64,000 bases of DNA from assembly GCF_000821085.1 (NCBI RefSeq), contig NZ_CCXR01000001.1, positions 1,137,001 to 1,201,000 of the forward strand. Reading direction: 5' to 3'. The position numbers and the translations under genes are program-made. The stretch's first letter is position 1, and each line of letters opens with the position of its first letter. The DNA is from Bacillus sp. B-jedd. GTDB lineage: Bacteria; Bacillota; Bacilli; Bacillales; Cytobacillaceae. Below are positions 9,076 through 18,595 of the stretch, in pieces. The notes beneath the pieces were generated by a model that saw only the letters and a program-made list of their open reading frames with translations, was not told the DNA's origin and made no database searches.

Positions 9076-9225
9076 ACGTTGAGATTCTCTTCTTTTACCC
9101 CCATTTTTAGCATCTCTTTAATTTTGGGAAGAGCGACGGACTTTGACCTTGTTTGCTTTAGTATTTTATATCCATCATTAAATTGTCCAAGTATTTGCGA
9201 GTGACAACAGCTTCTCAAACTTTAT

Positions 9226-9260
9226 AAAAAAGCCATAGGGACCTTACCCTATGGCTTTGC
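9226..9260 (-). terminator. Bidirectional terminator, stronger on minus strand
   Basis: AAGCCATAGGG pairs perfectly with CCCTATGGCTT around a 6-nt loop. The T-run lies on the minus strand, so it mainly ends the aldolase-like gene, and it may also stop RDD transcripts. The rest of 9076-9361 shows no gene. Confidence 0.8.
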
Positions 9261-9361
9261 TTATGTATCCATTCCCTAAATACCGAGCGTATAAAGATGC
9301 GGCTGTGGCCGCCGGCTATAAAGATATGGATCAGAATCCCTCGGGTTTAGCCGTGGGTGTA

Positions 9362-10321
9362 TCAGTTCGACACTGTTGCTATCGTGGCTTCAGGAGTGGT
9401 TACTTTGTCATAGAAATCGACAAACTTATCCTTGTTGGCACTGTCCCGGTAGGCCATGGCGACCCGAGGATGTTCGTTCAGGACACCGGAAATCATGTAG
9501 GGGATGATGTAGCCCCATTCCCACCTTTGGCGCATGTCGAGCATATGCTTTTCAATCACGCCAAGGACAGGCTTAATCTCATAGCTTGTTTTTTGTATAT
9601 AGCTGACGAGTAGTTCTGTATGGCAGTTACCGGCAGCTCGGCCCATGCCATAGACGGATGAATCGAGGAATGTTACCCCATTGCGTAAGGCAGCAAGCGT
9701 ATTCGCGAATGCGAGTTGCATGTTGTTATGGGTATGAATTCCAAGTTGTTTGTTTGGAAGCATGGCTTTGAATTTGTTCACCTGATGCTCAATGTCTGCG
9801 GAATCGAGGCTTCCAAATGAGTCGACGATATAGACCACATCGACAGGGCTTTCTTTCACTAATTCGAATGCTTTAATAAGCTGACTCTCAGGGACGCTTG
9901 ATAAAGCCATGATGTTGAGTGAAGTTTCATAGCCCAAATCATGGAACATTTGCACAAGCTCGAGGCCCTTGTCCACTTCGCGAATATAGCAAGCGACACG
10001 GATCATATCCAGTACGCTTTCTTCGCGCGGCAGGATGTCATTAGGGTCGACTCTCCCAATATCAACCAGCGCTGATAGTTTCGTAAATTTTTTCTCAGGG
10101 ATGATTTCTTTCAAGAAGTTATCGTCAAGAAATCTCCATGGGTTGGGTTCAATCGCGTTTAAAAGTTTAGGAGAATTTTTGTATCCAATCTCCATATATT
10201 CAACGCCTGCATCACTTAGGCCATTATATAAGTCTTGAACAAATTCGACGGTGAAGTCCCAATTGTTGACTAGCCCCCCATCTCGAATTGTACAATCTAA
10301 AATCTTACAGTTATTTCCCAT
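9362..10321 (-). CDS. HMGL-like (DRE-TIM) aldolase family protein
   Basis: The 319-residue protein starts at ATG 10321 with GCGGAGGA upstream. It opens with ILDCTIRDGGLVNNW, the metal- and substrate-binding RDGG loop of DRE-TIM metallolyases (HMG-CoA lyase, isopropylmalate synthase, 4-hydroxy-2-oxovalerate aldolase). Later it has the metal-ligand pair in GIHTHNNMQLA and the YGMGRAAGN loop. The length fits a bare catalytic barrel with no C-terminal regulatory or DmpG communication domain. The physiological substrate is not evident: it is monocistronic, with no dehydrogenase or CoA gene beside it. A C-C lyase on a 2-oxo or 3-hydroxy acid is the general expectation. Confidence 0.85.
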   Translation of the reverse strand: MGNNCKILDCTIRDGGLVNNWDFTVEFVQDLYNGLSDAGVEYMEIGYKNSPKLLNAIEPNPWRFLDDNFLKEIIPEKKFTKLSALVDIGRVDPNDILPREESVLDMIRVACYIREVDKGLELVQMFHDLGYETSLNIMALSSVPESQLIKAFELVKESPVDVVYIVDSFGSLDSADIEHQVNKFKAMLPNKQLGIHTHNNMQLAFANTLAALRNGVTFLDSSVYGMGRAAGNCHTELLVSYIQKTSYEIKPVLGVIEKHMLDMRQRWEWGYIIPYMISGVLNEHPRVAMAYRDSANKDKFVDFYDKVTTPEATIATVSN

Positions 10322-10596
10322 ATTGAAATCCTCCGCTTCATGTTGTAGCAATGTTTGTTATTAGCTTTATATCATTATCTTAGAGAACCGTCAAACTATT
10401 TTAAAATTACAGAATCTTGCTATGGTTTAGAAGGCGGAAGTATTAGTTAGGAAAACGAAGAGATTGGTTGGGCAAGGAAATCTCTAGTTTATGGTTTTGG
10501 CTTCCTGTTTATATTTTCATCATACCTGCAAAAAGAAGTTCCTTACATGACACATGACCTGCAGTATTCCCGTCTAATCTTTTAGGAGGGATATAG

Positions 10597-12774
10597 ATGA
10601 AAAAATGGATGATTTTAGGCGGGATATCGTTGTTGTTCATAGCTGGGCTTTCTTACTACTTCTTAACGCAGTTCAGGGTGGTAAACGCTGGGGAGGGAAA
10701 CGAAGAAGCCATTGTTTTGGCGAATAAGGTGTGGAGCATTCAGTTTACCGAAAAAGTGGCGAAGGAAAGTCTTCATTCTGATTCAATCTATGTATTGGAT
10801 GACCAAGGCAAGAAGGTCAAAACAAGTCTATCTTTGAGCGGCGATCAAAAAACTGTCTATATCAACCCTCCGAAAGACGGGTATCCACTAGACGCAAAAT
10901 TTTTCACCCTCTACTTTAATAAAGGCCTTGAATCTTCCGCCGGGAGAAACTTGGGAAGCAATAAATCCTGGAAGTTTGTTGTAAAAGAACAGCTGCCTGT
11001 CATAGGCTCCAAGGAAAAATTGAATGCCTATTTTAATAATCTTTTGAAAGAAGAAAAGACTTCGCGCCGCTGGTTTAAAAGTGATACACAAGAGTCGGCA
11101 ATGAGTGGCGAGAAATCATCCGCTGATTCTTCCAAGAATGATGGCTATTCTGAAACAAACAATCAGGTTCAGGGAGTCGACGAAGCGGACATCGTCAAAA
11201 CGGACGGGAAGCATATTTTCCAGGCGGAAGAGAATGAAATCCGGATCATTAAAGCAGTGCCGGAGGATGAAATGAAGCTTGTGTCCAAAATTTCTTATCC
11301 TTCAAAATTTATGCCGAACCAGCTTTTCTTACACGAAGGGAAATTGGCGGTCATCGGTAATCAGTATCACCATCCTTCGAAACCGTATGAGCAAACGGTC
11401 AAGGAATCCAAGATTTTACCAATGATGATGTCAACGAAGGCTGTTATATATGATGTGAAAAATCCGGCCAAACCTGTGCTAATCCGGGAGGTTGAGCTGG
11501 AGGGAAGCTACATGTCAGCAAGGAAAGTGGAAAGCATGATCTATCTAGTCACCGTGCATTACCCTGATTATTGGCTGCTTAGGGAAAACGAAGTACTCGA
11601 TATCCGTCCAAAGTATTCGGATACAGCATCCGGGCCTTTCGAAAAAATCGTAAGTTATGATGAAATCAATTATTTCCCCGAATCTAAGGAGTCCAATTTT
11701 ACAATGATCGCGGCGATTGACTTCGATCAGCCAAAGGAAAAAGCCGCTATCACAACTTATCTTGGCAGCGGGGAGCAAATGTACATGTCGAAGGAAAACC
11801 TCTACCTTGCAATTGCAAATTGGGCTGATCATCCTCGTGGGAATTGGACAGAGAGGATAGCGCCGGATACAACTATCCATAAGTTTTCGATTAAAGGGAT
11901 GGACGTGAAATTCCAGGGGTCTGCGTTAGTGCAGGGTACCGTGCTGAATCAGTTTTCCATGGATGAGCATGATGGCTTTTTTCGTGTGGTAACGACAAAG
12001 GGATATGCCTGGGATGAAAGCAGGCCATCCTCCAATGCCCTCTATATACTGGATGAAAATCTGAAGCCGACAGGAAAGCTTGAGTCATTGGCGCGGGGAG
12101 AGCGGATTTATTCTGCGAGATTTATGGAAAATCGCATTTACATGGTTACCTTCAAGGAAACGGATCCTCTGTTCGTCATTGAAGCTAGTGATCCGGCTAA
12201 ACCAAAGGTGATGGGTGAATTAAAAATTCCGGGGTTCAGCAACTATCTGCATCCTTACGATGAAAACCATCTGATTGGTTTTGGCCACGATACGAAAATC
12301 GTTGCGGAAAAAGGAGCAGGTGCACAACCACGCATCCTGACTGACGGTGTCAAAATTTCATTGTTCGATGTAAGTGATATGCACAATCCAAAAGAGAAAT
12401 TCACAGAAATTATCGGTGGCAGGGGGACGTATTCACCGTTGAATTACGATCATAAAGCCCTGTTGTTCAACAAAGATAAGAATGTATTTGCATTCCCGAT
12501 TTCCGTTTATCAAAACAGCAAGGAAAACGAATATGATCAAATCTTTGAATACCAGGGTGCATATGTATATAGCATCGATTCTGAAAAGGGGTTTGTGCTA
12601 AAGGCGGAAATCACCCATAACGATAACGGACATCCATCCGTGTATGAAGAATATGATGGGGCAATCAAGCGCCTTCTGTATATCGGCGATACGATATATG
12701 CTCTGTCACCGGGCAAGCTAACAAGCCATGATCTGAAATCCTACAGTAAGACTGGAACAGTCGATTTAAGATAA
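10597..12774 (+). CDS. Secreted beta-propeller domain protein with Big_5-like N-domain
   Basis: A 725-residue exported protein. Residues 1-25 form a signal peptide or anchor (KKWMILGGISLLFIAGLSYYF). Residues about 35-130 look like a bacterial Ig-like Big_5 domain (WSIQFTEKV, then VYINPPKDGYPLDAKFFTLYF). A Ser-rich linker follows, and then the hallmark of the C-terminal beta-propeller family (PF09826), NNQVQGVDEADIVKTDGKHI, near residue 187. Repeated blades such as IYDVKNPAKPVLIREVELEG and IEASDPAKPKVMGELKIPG follow to the end. The family is extracellular and of unknown function. It has its own ribosome site (AGGAGGG at 10584-10590) and stands alone between two terminators. Confidence 0.9.
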   Translation: MKKWMILGGISLLFIAGLSYYFLTQFRVVNAGEGNEEAIVLANKVWSIQFTEKVAKESLHSDSIYVLDDQGKKVKTSLSLSGDQKTVYINPPKDGYPLDAKFFTLYFNKGLESSAGRNLGSNKSWKFVVKEQLPVIGSKEKLNAYFNNLLKEEKTSRRWFKSDTQESAMSGEKSSADSSKNDGYSETNNQVQGVDEADIVKTDGKHIFQAEENEIRIIKAVPEDEMKLVSKISYPSKFMPNQLFLHEGKLAVIGNQYHHPSKPYEQTVKESKILPMMMSTKAVIYDVKNPAKPVLIREVELEGSYMSARKVESMIYLVTVHYPDYWLLRENEVLDIRPKYSDTASGPFEKIVSYDEINYFPESKESNFTMIAAIDFDQPKEKAAITTYLGSGEQMYMSKENLYLAIANWADHPRGNWTERIAPDTTIHKFSIKGMDVKFQGSALVQGTVLNQFSMDEHDGFFRVVTTKGYAWDESRPSSNALYILDENLKPTGKLESLARGERIYSARFMENRIYMVTFKETDPLFVIEASDPAKPKVMGELKIPGFSNYLHPYDENHLIGFGHDTKIVAEKGAGAQPRILTDGVKISLFDVSDMHNPKEKFTEIIGGRGTYSPLNYDHKALLFNKDKNVFAFPISVYQNSKENEYDQIFEYQGAYVYSIDSEKGFVLKAEITHNDNGHPSVYEEYDGAIKRLLYIGDTIYALSPGKLTSHDLKSYSKTGTVDLR

Positions 12775-12919
12775 ACGAACTCAGAGGCAGGCGGAAATAG
12801 AAATCTTTAAGATTAAAGATTGATGCATTTTTGTTAAAATCCAACTGTTATGGCTGGAGGGTCTTGTAGAATTCTATTTCACTTAAAGACAATCCTGACA
12901 GAGTTTAATTGGTCTATTT

Positions 12920-13435
12920 CAAGGGCTATCCAATTAGGATGGCCTTTTTGGCATATCTAGGCTGCTTGAAAACAAAGTCAGTTTTGTACTTTGCCGGGTA
13001 TCTTTTTTATATTATTGGAAAACTTTACATAATTAGATAATTTTCCTACTTATTCTACTTTCCGCTGTAATAGTTTATGATATATTTATCCTAATTTGGT
13101 AATTAAAAATTCTATCGATTGGGAGAGGAAAATGTAATTTAGGAAGGCTTTCAAGATTATTTGATTGATGAAAACCCAATGGAAGGTGAAAAAATGGGAT
13201 CAAATAGAGAAAGTATAGAAGAAAGAGACGAAAAAATAGCAGAGCTAGAAAGACTATTAATAGAATTAAAGGAAGCACAACAGCAAAGTGCTGCAACTAT
13301 TGCGGTAGGTCAAAATACAAGGTATGTATCTCAACCAAAAGGAATTTCTAAGTCCTTTTTTAGAGCGGGTGTTTTTAAGATTATTTTTACCATCCTTGTT
13401 CCTTTAATCATCATTTCAGTAGTAATTTGGCAATT
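12920..13435 (+). repeat. Segmental duplication, copy 2 (leader plus 5' end of DUF4230 gene)
   Basis: This is the counterpart of 1536-2055, sharing the hairpin, the TTTACATaATTAGATAAT block, the ribosome site GGAAGGTG and the N-terminal helix codons. This copy belongs to the intact gene and is probably nearer the ancestral state. Confidence 0.75.
12924..12950 (+). terminator. Rho-independent terminator
   Basis: GGCTATCC pairs with GGATGGCC around a short loop, followed by five T. It lies about 150 bp after the beta-propeller gene and is duplicated at 1543-1569. The rest of 12775-13193 is the AT-rich leader of the DUF4230 gene and holds no other gene. Confidence 0.7.
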
Positions 13436-13949
13436 TGCAGGAAATACCTTCAAAAAAGAGTCTGCCACGTTTGTTGAAAGCGTTCAAGAGCTATCTACAC
13501 TGGCAACAGCTGAAGCTCATATGAAAGAGGTTATAAATATAAAAGATAGTAAGAACTTCTTTAATATTACTCTGCCAGGAACAAATCGGGAAGTTTTATT
13601 AGTCGTGCCAGCTACGGTTATTGCAGGTGTTGATTTAAAAGCGGTTACTTCTGAGGACATGGTTATTAATGAAGAAACAAAAGAAATAGATATTACCCTT
13701 CCTCATGCAAAGCTCATCCAGGAACCAGCAGTACAGATGGATAAGGTAAAAGCCTTGGACAAGAATGGGCTTTTCCGTGATGATGTTAAAATGAATGAGG
13801 GGATTGACCTGGTCGCTGAGGCACAAGAGAAAATTCGTCAAGAAACTAAGTCTATTGGTTTACTAGAAACTGCAGAGAAAAATGCGGAAAAAGCGTTAAA
13901 AGTATTTTTTGAGAATATTGGTTATAAGGTAAATGTGACGTTTAAATAA
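13194..13949 (+). CDS. DUF4230 domain membrane protein
   Basis: A 251-residue protein starting at ATG 13194 behind GGAAGGTG. Layout: a charged N-terminal coiled coil (EERDEKIAELERLLIELK, residues 9-26), a linker, one transmembrane helix (IIFTILVPLIIISVVIWQF, about 64-83), then an extracytoplasmic domain from about 95 to the end with the DUF4230 pattern (ELSTLATAEAHMKEVINIKD, then VPATVIAGVDLKAV, then DITLPHAKLIQ). The N-in, C-out topology is predicted from charge. DUF4230 proteins have no assigned function. A truncated relative lies 11 kb upstream. Confidence 0.88.
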   Translation: MGSNRESIEERDEKIAELERLLIELKEAQQQSAATIAVGQNTRYVSQPKGISKSFFRAGVFKIIFTILVPLIIISVVIWQFAGNTFKKESATFVESVQELSTLATAEAHMKEVINIKDSKNFFNITLPGTNREVLLVVPATVIAGVDLKAVTSEDMVINEETKEIDITLPHAKLIQEPAVQMDKVKALDKNGLFRDDVKMNEGIDLVAEAQEKIRQETKSIGLLETAEKNAEKALKVFFENIGYKVNVTFK

Positions 13950-13956
13950 TTGGACG

Positions 13957-13987
13957 GCCTGCTCATGTTACTTGGGCAGGCATTTTT
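13957..13987 (+). terminator. Rho-independent terminator
   Basis: GCCTGC pairs with GCAGGC around a 13-nt loop and is followed by five T; it closes the DUF4230 transcript. Confidence 0.75.
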
Positions 13988-14199
13988 GCTAAAAAGTTTT
14001 CTGATTTTCTTTGCCATTTGCCGTACGAGTTCCAAGCTTTCCTTTTGAAAACATTGGTGTGGGTCCCTTAAAAAGACAAAAATATGTATTTTATTTACAA
14101 GCGGGGTCTGTCTCTTAAATGGGTACCATTGAACGCATTGGCATTCTTTTTTCTTTATATGGTACATTATAGATGTGCAAAAGGAAGGGAGTTTTTTCA

Positions 14200-14544
14200 A
14201 TGACAGAACAGAACAATGCCTTGCCGCCAAAAACGTGTGAGATCGAGCGTCTTGTCACTATGGAAGACGACGTTAATAAAGTGTTAGAAGGCAAGAAAAC
14301 TGCTACACGCCGAAACGGCCGTTATGCCGATGTAGGCGAAATTATGGAGTTAAAAGGAAAGAAATTCGTCGTGGATAATGTCTATTCCCAATCACTTGGA
14401 GAATTGACAGATGCAGATGCCGAGCGTGAAGGATTTGAAAATGTAGAAGCGTACAAGCAGTCGATCCTATCTTACCACCCAGGAATGCCCTGGCTTCCGC
14501 AAATGCGCGTCTGGGTGCATGAATTCAGCCCTGTCGAAGAATAA
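14200..14544 (+). CDS. ASCH domain protein
   Basis: The 114-residue protein starts at ATG 14200 behind GGAAGGGAG. It carries the ASCH/PUA-like pattern: EIERLVTMEDDVNKVLEGKKTATRR near the N-terminus, where the K-T-x-T-x-R loop is the usual nucleic-acid-facing motif, then GEIMELKGKKFVVDNVYSQSL, and an Asp/Glu-rich helix (TDADAEREGFENVEAYKQSI) typical of the domain's end. ASCH proteins are small RNA- or modified-base-binding proteins; some are acetylcytidine amidohydrolases. It is three bases from the next gene, so the two are probably cotranscribed. Confidence 0.85.
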   Translation: MTEQNNALPPKTCEIERLVTMEDDVNKVLEGKKTATRRNGRYADVGEIMELKGKKFVVDNVYSQSLGELTDADAEREGFENVEAYKQSILSYHPGMPWLPQMRVWVHEFSPVEE

Positions 14545-14547
14545 GAA

Positions 14548-14988
14548 ATGGATTTATTGTACCGAATCATCATTTATCTTCACGTCGCAAGCGTGATTGC
14601 GTCAATTGGGCCCTTCTTCATCTTGATACCCATTGTGAAAAAACTGCCTGATGCAGTGGGGAAAGAGCTAGAGGCCTATTTGGCTTTGCTGAAGTCAGTC
14701 GTGCGGCTGGCAAAGCATGCTGGCCATGTGCTGATTGGAACAGGAGTGCTGCTCGTAATCCTCGGCCCATGGACATGGAGCACGCCGTGGATTGTCGGAA
14801 CCCTGGCTCTGCTATTCGCCTCTCTCTTTTTCCTGGCCCGGGCATTCTCACCAACACTTCGGCAATTTGCCGAAGAAGGCGCAAATAAAATAGCACTCAC
14901 CGCAAAATTGAAGCGTACCATCTGGACCTACATCATTTTATTGATGTCGATGCTATGGTTCATGGTCGTGAAACCGAAATTGTGGTGA
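14548..14988 (+). CDS. Four-helix membrane protein (DUF2269-like)
   Basis: A 146-residue protein with four predicted membrane helices. The first, YRIIIYLHVASVIASIGPFFILIPIV, has the early His and Gly of DUF2269-type proteins, and the last is TIWTYIILLMSMLWFMVV. It follows the ASCH gene with only three bases between. No catalytic motif is visible and its function is unknown. Confidence 0.75.
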   Translation: MDLLYRIIIYLHVASVIASIGPFFILIPIVKKLPDAVGKELEAYLALLKSVVRLAKHAGHVLIGTGVLLVILGPWTWSTPWIVGTLALLFASLFFLARAFSPTLRQFAEEGANKIALTAKLKRTIWTYIILLMSMLWFMVVKPKLW

Positions 14989-14996
14989 AGATGTTG

Positions 14997-15024
14997 AAGC
15001 CCGAGCGGGGATGCTCGGGCTTTT
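14997..15024 (+). terminator. Rho-independent terminator
   Basis: AAGCCCGAGC pairs with GCTCGGGCTT around 6 bases and runs into TTTT; it ends the ASCH/membrane-protein unit. Confidence 0.88.
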
Positions 15025-15269
15025 AGAGTTGCTAATTACTGCATTGGTCAAACTTTGGTGTAGACCCCTCAGGTTCTATGCGGGTATATCCGCAGGTGCC
15101 CACACTAAAGAGCTTATATTTTCCCTCTTAGAACAAGGAAACCAGTTTAAGGAAGGTTAATAGCCATATTTATATTTGTATTATTGAGAAAATTTGGAAT
15201 CTAAGGTAAAATTATTAAATAGATTCTTATTGTATTAACACTATAAATAATGAGGGGAGATGGGAAAGG

Positions 15270-16487
15270 TTGTACAAAAAGGTTGCCTTATTAGCGGTAT
15301 TATTTACATTTGTTTTTGGTACTGTTTCTTTTGCCCATTCTGGGAGAACTGACTCAAGTGGTGGTCACAATTGCAGTGAGAAGTCAAAAGCCAAAGGATT
15401 ATGTACGGGATACCATTTTCACAATGGTGGTAATACTTCCGGCAGCTCCTCGTCAGGAAGTAAATCTGCACCAAAAGTAACAAGGAATGATAAGAATTGC
15501 TCAGATTTCAGTAGTTATGATGAGGTAGTGGCCTACTGGAATTCTAAGGGATATTCCGCTACATATGACCCGGAAAATTTGGACGGATGGGGCAATACCA
15601 TTGACGATGGAATACCATGTGAACCGCCTAGTGATTATGACAAGACTAAAATCAACAACAGCCCCGAACAAATTCAATTTAAAAAGGATCAACAAGATAG
15701 TAAAGCTGGAGAACAGGACGGGTATAATCAAGGTTTAAAAGAAGGATATGAAGGGGCAGAGAAGGATGGAAAAACTTCTCGTGGCAGCAATGCTTTTATT
15801 ATAGCCTTTGCAACCGGTTATGATAAGGGTTATATAGAAGGCGAAAAAAGATTAAACTCTGAAAAAAGTAAAGCTTCTGATGAAGGATATCAGTTAGGAA
15901 AAAGGCAAAATACAATCGCTATCCCATCAGCTTATCAGAAACATGACCAACTAAAATTTGCTTTTGAAAGCGGTTTCAAAAAATCTATTGCTGAACAAAT
16001 TGAGGCAAAGATAAAACTGTATCGAGAAAAAGGCTATAAAGATGGGAAAGACGATGTATACGATGCTCCCAATGAAAATGAGTTTATTGAGGCATATGAT
16101 GAAGGGTATGAAAAGGCACAAAATGAACTAAAGGATCACCATTTCCAGCAAGGATATGAAGCGGCATTTACGATGCTGGAGTATAAGGATCCAAATTTAG
16201 ATAATGAGAAGTTTAAAGACTGGTTTATAGAGGGGTTTAAAGCAAATTTGGAGGTAGAGAAAATTAAAGAAGATGCTTTGAAACAAGGTAGAAAAGGAGA
16301 TACCTTAATAATTCCCGATAACTATAAAGCAGGAAAGAACATCTATGAATTTTACTATAAACAAGGACTTACAGAGTACAAAACTGAAAAGAAAGGAAAC
16401 CGACGAACTACAGTCAGTGGAGTAGGACTAGCTGCCCTTGTATGGCTCGGAAGAAGATTCTATGTGGCTAAAAAAATGATTGGATAA
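15270..16487 (+). CDS. Secreted YHYH / Excalibur-like protein with GY-rich repeats
   Basis: A 405-residue exported protein, TTG start. Residues 1-22 are a signal peptide (VALLAVLFTFVFGTVSFA). A YHYH-type segment follows (HSGRTDSSGGHNCSEKSKAKGLCTGYHFH), then a Gly/Ser linker, then a calcium-binding-like Excalibur variant around residues 75-115 (NCSDFSSYDEVVAYWNSKGY, then DGWGNTIDDGIPCE). From about residue 145 to 360 a helical region repeats GY-x-x-G elements (DGYNQGLKEGYEGAEKDG, ATGYDKGYIEGE, DEGYQLGK, REKGYKDGKDD, YDEGYEKAQ). A C-terminal hydrophobic stretch (TTVSGVGLAALVWLG) could anchor it. The role at the cell surface is unknown. Confidence 0.8.
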   Translation: MYKKVALLAVLFTFVFGTVSFAHSGRTDSSGGHNCSEKSKAKGLCTGYHFHNGGNTSGSSSSGSKSAPKVTRNDKNCSDFSSYDEVVAYWNSKGYSATYDPENLDGWGNTIDDGIPCEPPSDYDKTKINNSPEQIQFKKDQQDSKAGEQDGYNQGLKEGYEGAEKDGKTSRGSNAFIIAFATGYDKGYIEGEKRLNSEKSKASDEGYQLGKRQNTIAIPSAYQKHDQLKFAFESGFKKSIAEQIEAKIKLYREKGYKDGKDDVYDAPNENEFIEAYDEGYEKAQNELKDHHFQQGYEAAFTMLEYKDPNLDNEKFKDWFIEGFKANLEVEKIKEDALKQGRKGDTLIIPDNYKAGKNIYEFYYKQGLTEYKTEKKGNRRTTVSGVGLAALVWLGRRFYVAKKMIG

Positions 16488-16502
16488 GGGGGGAAATATT
16501 TA

Positions 16503-16724
16503 ATGGGAGTTTACCGTACTGTTAGCCGTAAAGTTGAAGATATGTTCGTGAAAATACTGGCAGGCAAACAAGATTCCGAAATGGTAAAAGAAAAAGTAGC
16601 AAAATATAGGACAGAGGTTGACGAGAAATTAAAGATGAAAAAAGCTGAAAAAGACAGAGCTAACGCCGAACAAAAGGTTATTTTTCAACAAAGGAAGGAA
16701 AAGCAAGAACGAGGAATTAATTAA
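16503..16724 (+). CDS. Small charged hypothetical protein
   Basis: The 73-residue product has a highly charged coiled-coil-like second half (EKVAKYRTEVDEKLKMKKAE onward). It follows the YHYH protein by 15 bases with a GGGGGGAAA ribosome site, so it belongs to the same transcript. No family recognised. Confidence 0.6.
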   Translation: MGVYRTVSRKVEDMFVKILAGKQDSEMVKEKVAKYRTEVDEKLKMKKAEKDRANAEQKVIFQQRKEKQERGIN

Positions 16725-16943
16725 AGGGTTACATTGGCAGCATGGAAAATTTGGTACTGATTTGGGGAAGCATCAACATTGCGCTTCCTTTTCTGTGAAA
16801 AAATAGAGTTTTTGGAAGATGGTGTATATTTAAGATATAAATTATTACTCCAAAAACACTGTGTTTTTTAAGTAAATATTCTAAGCATACTTTATCAAAC
16901 TATATGGTATTATTTAGTAGAAAAGACAGAAAAGAGGATTTTT

Positions 16944-17597
16944 ATGTCGGGGAAAAATTATCTTGATTTAATGCAATTTTTTGAGGGATATGTAAGGAAT
17001 TATCGGAGGTTGAACTTAACGGGAGACCATAACCGTTCCATGATGACAAATCGGGAAATCGATTATTTTGCCAATTTGGGTGAAATGCTTGGCTTTGATT
17101 CATTTGTTGAAGATTCAAAGTTTGATAAGATAAAAAATCGTTCTCGCCCTATGGATCTTGCCTGGTGGAGGTGGGACTCTTTGGGTGATATGGAGCATTA
17201 TGATCATTTGGCGTTACATTTGGAAAGAGAGAATTCCTTCAATAAAGATTTGGATACAATTGATAAGCTGTTTTCTGAGACAGAGAATGAATATATTCCC
17301 CATAATGTGATAGGAATTCAAACGCTCAACTCAAATGAAAAAATTGAAGAATTGAATAAAGTCGTTAAAGGGAGAAATTCTTGCCAGCAATCGAAAGTGT
17401 TAATGGTTTATCGTTATCCAGACGTGGAGAAAGAACTGGAAAGAGTTAGTGCTTATCTCTTTACTCCTAGGAAAGCAGATGTTGCTAAGCATGCTGTCTG
17501 CAAGCGAGATGACTTTGGCTATTGGTTCATGTGCTTTGAAAAGGAATATAAATTTTATGAAGCAAAAACAGCCAAGAAAGAGGTTCAGCTTCTATAG
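16944..17597 (+). CDS. Hypothetical protein with possible PD-(D/E)XK-like residues
   Basis: The 217-residue protein is AT-rich with no signal peptide. A stretch SRPMDLAWWRWDS (Asp71) followed 22 residues later by LALHLERENS (Glu94, Glu96) resembles the D...ExE/K arrangement in the beta-sheet core of restriction-endonuclease-like folds. The next strand is VIGIQTL and a late strand is KVLMVYRYP. This is pattern inference only. ATG 16944 is preceded by AAAAGAGGA. It sits in an AT-rich accessory region next to an HTH-like fragment, a pseudogene and another possible nuclease-fold protein. Family not recognised. Confidence 0.6.
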   Translation: MSGKNYLDLMQFFEGYVRNYRRLNLTGDHNRSMMTNREIDYFANLGEMLGFDSFVEDSKFDKIKNRSRPMDLAWWRWDSLGDMEHYDHLALHLERENSFNKDLDTIDKLFSETENEYIPHNVIGIQTLNSNEKIEELNKVVKGRNSCQQSKVLMVYRYPDVEKELERVSAYLFTPRKADVAKHAVCKRDDFGYWFMCFEKEYKFYEAKTAKKEVQLL

Positions 17598-17609
17598 TGT
17601 AATTGAATT

Positions 17610-17795
17610 ATGAGCTCATTCAAATGGAGGGAGGATGTGACACAGTGTGAGGCCATTATCGAAGCATTGCAAGCATTGCAAGCATTGGGTGGAGAAGCAG
17701 ACATTAGAGAAGTGGAAGAATGGGTGAATATAAAAATTAACGTTTATTCTGTAAGGAATGGGTCTTTCACTGTTTCAAAAAGGGGACGATTTTAG
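17610..17795 (+). pseudogene. Short fragment resembling an N-terminal winged-helix domain
   Basis: A 61-codon reading frame whose first half (AIIEALQALQALGGEADIREVEEWV) has the look of the N-terminal helix-turn-helix found at the start of some restriction-system proteins ('eALkaLGGeahikei'). It then stops where such proteins continue. The DNA contains a small triplication, AAGCATTGC three times in a row, encoding QAL repeats. It starts 12 bases after the 217-residue gene. It could be a remnant of a larger gene or a tiny expressed protein; the abrupt end favours a remnant. Confidence 0.45.
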
Positions 17796-17835
17796 TTTCA
17801 CATATACACGAATCTTGTAAGTTGGTGATGTAAAT

Positions 17836-18453
17836 ATGAGCAAACAGGAACTGAAGAAGGGGTTAATGGAGCAATTACATAAGAGGCTATCTTTATTTGG
17901 ATAATAATAACGCTTCGAGACAACACTTCTGGAAGCCTTTTGAATTTGGCAAGGTAGCAATTCATGTTTGTTTTATAAATCACGTTGATGATATTGACAT
18001 AATGATTGATGTTGGAATTCGATTTAATCAACTTGAAGAAATGAAAAATAGAAATAATTTTCTATTAAATCAAAAAGAAAAGTAACAAACTTTCAGTATC
18101 GGTTCAGAGCTCGGTAACTTGTCGCAAGGTAAACCGATTAGATGGACTATACATGAAGAGAGCAGCATAAAAGATGTTGTAGATAGTATTTTTCATGTAA
18201 TTGAAGAAGTAGCTTTTCCGTACATCAATAAATATACCAATATCGAAAACACTTTCAACAAGTGTTTAAATGACGATGAAGCAATGGCGCCTTTTGATTC
18301 CAAAAGTGCTATCAATACGGTTGGAAATTACTTAATCGAACGGAACAGATGGATCTAATCATAGGAGACAAGCTTAACCTACTCGAAGATAAAAATGTAT
18401 TTGAAGCTAAGTTGTTTATTAACTTTGCTAATGCCGTTCGGGAACGTAACTGA
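17836..18453 (+). pseudogene. Frameshifted pseudogene, DUF4304-like
   Basis: Three adjoining reading frames add up to one protein. Frame 1 from ATG 17836 gives MSKQELKKGLMEQLHKRLSL and meets stops near 17900. A second frame continues with NNNASRQHFWKPFEFGKV, then VCFINHVDDIDIMIDVGIRF, is interrupted by a TAA at 18083-18085, resumes in the same frame (FSIGSELGNLSQGKPIRWTI) and ends at 18358. A third frame carries the tail GDKLNLLEDKNVFEAKLFI to a stop at 18453. The order and character match DUF4304-type small proteins. At least two frame changes, one nonsense codon and probably an internal deletion after residue 22 make a functional product unlikely. Confidence 0.75.
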
Positions 18454-18595
18454 AAGGAAAAAGTACAATAATCAGCAGGTCAATGTCTGGGGGTTCGTTT
18501 AGATTTTTAAACAAAGAAAGTTGAAACAGCCATAGAATTAGAAGATATATTTACTTGCCCTTGAAAGGAAACTTAATGCCAAGAAAAAGGGAGTA

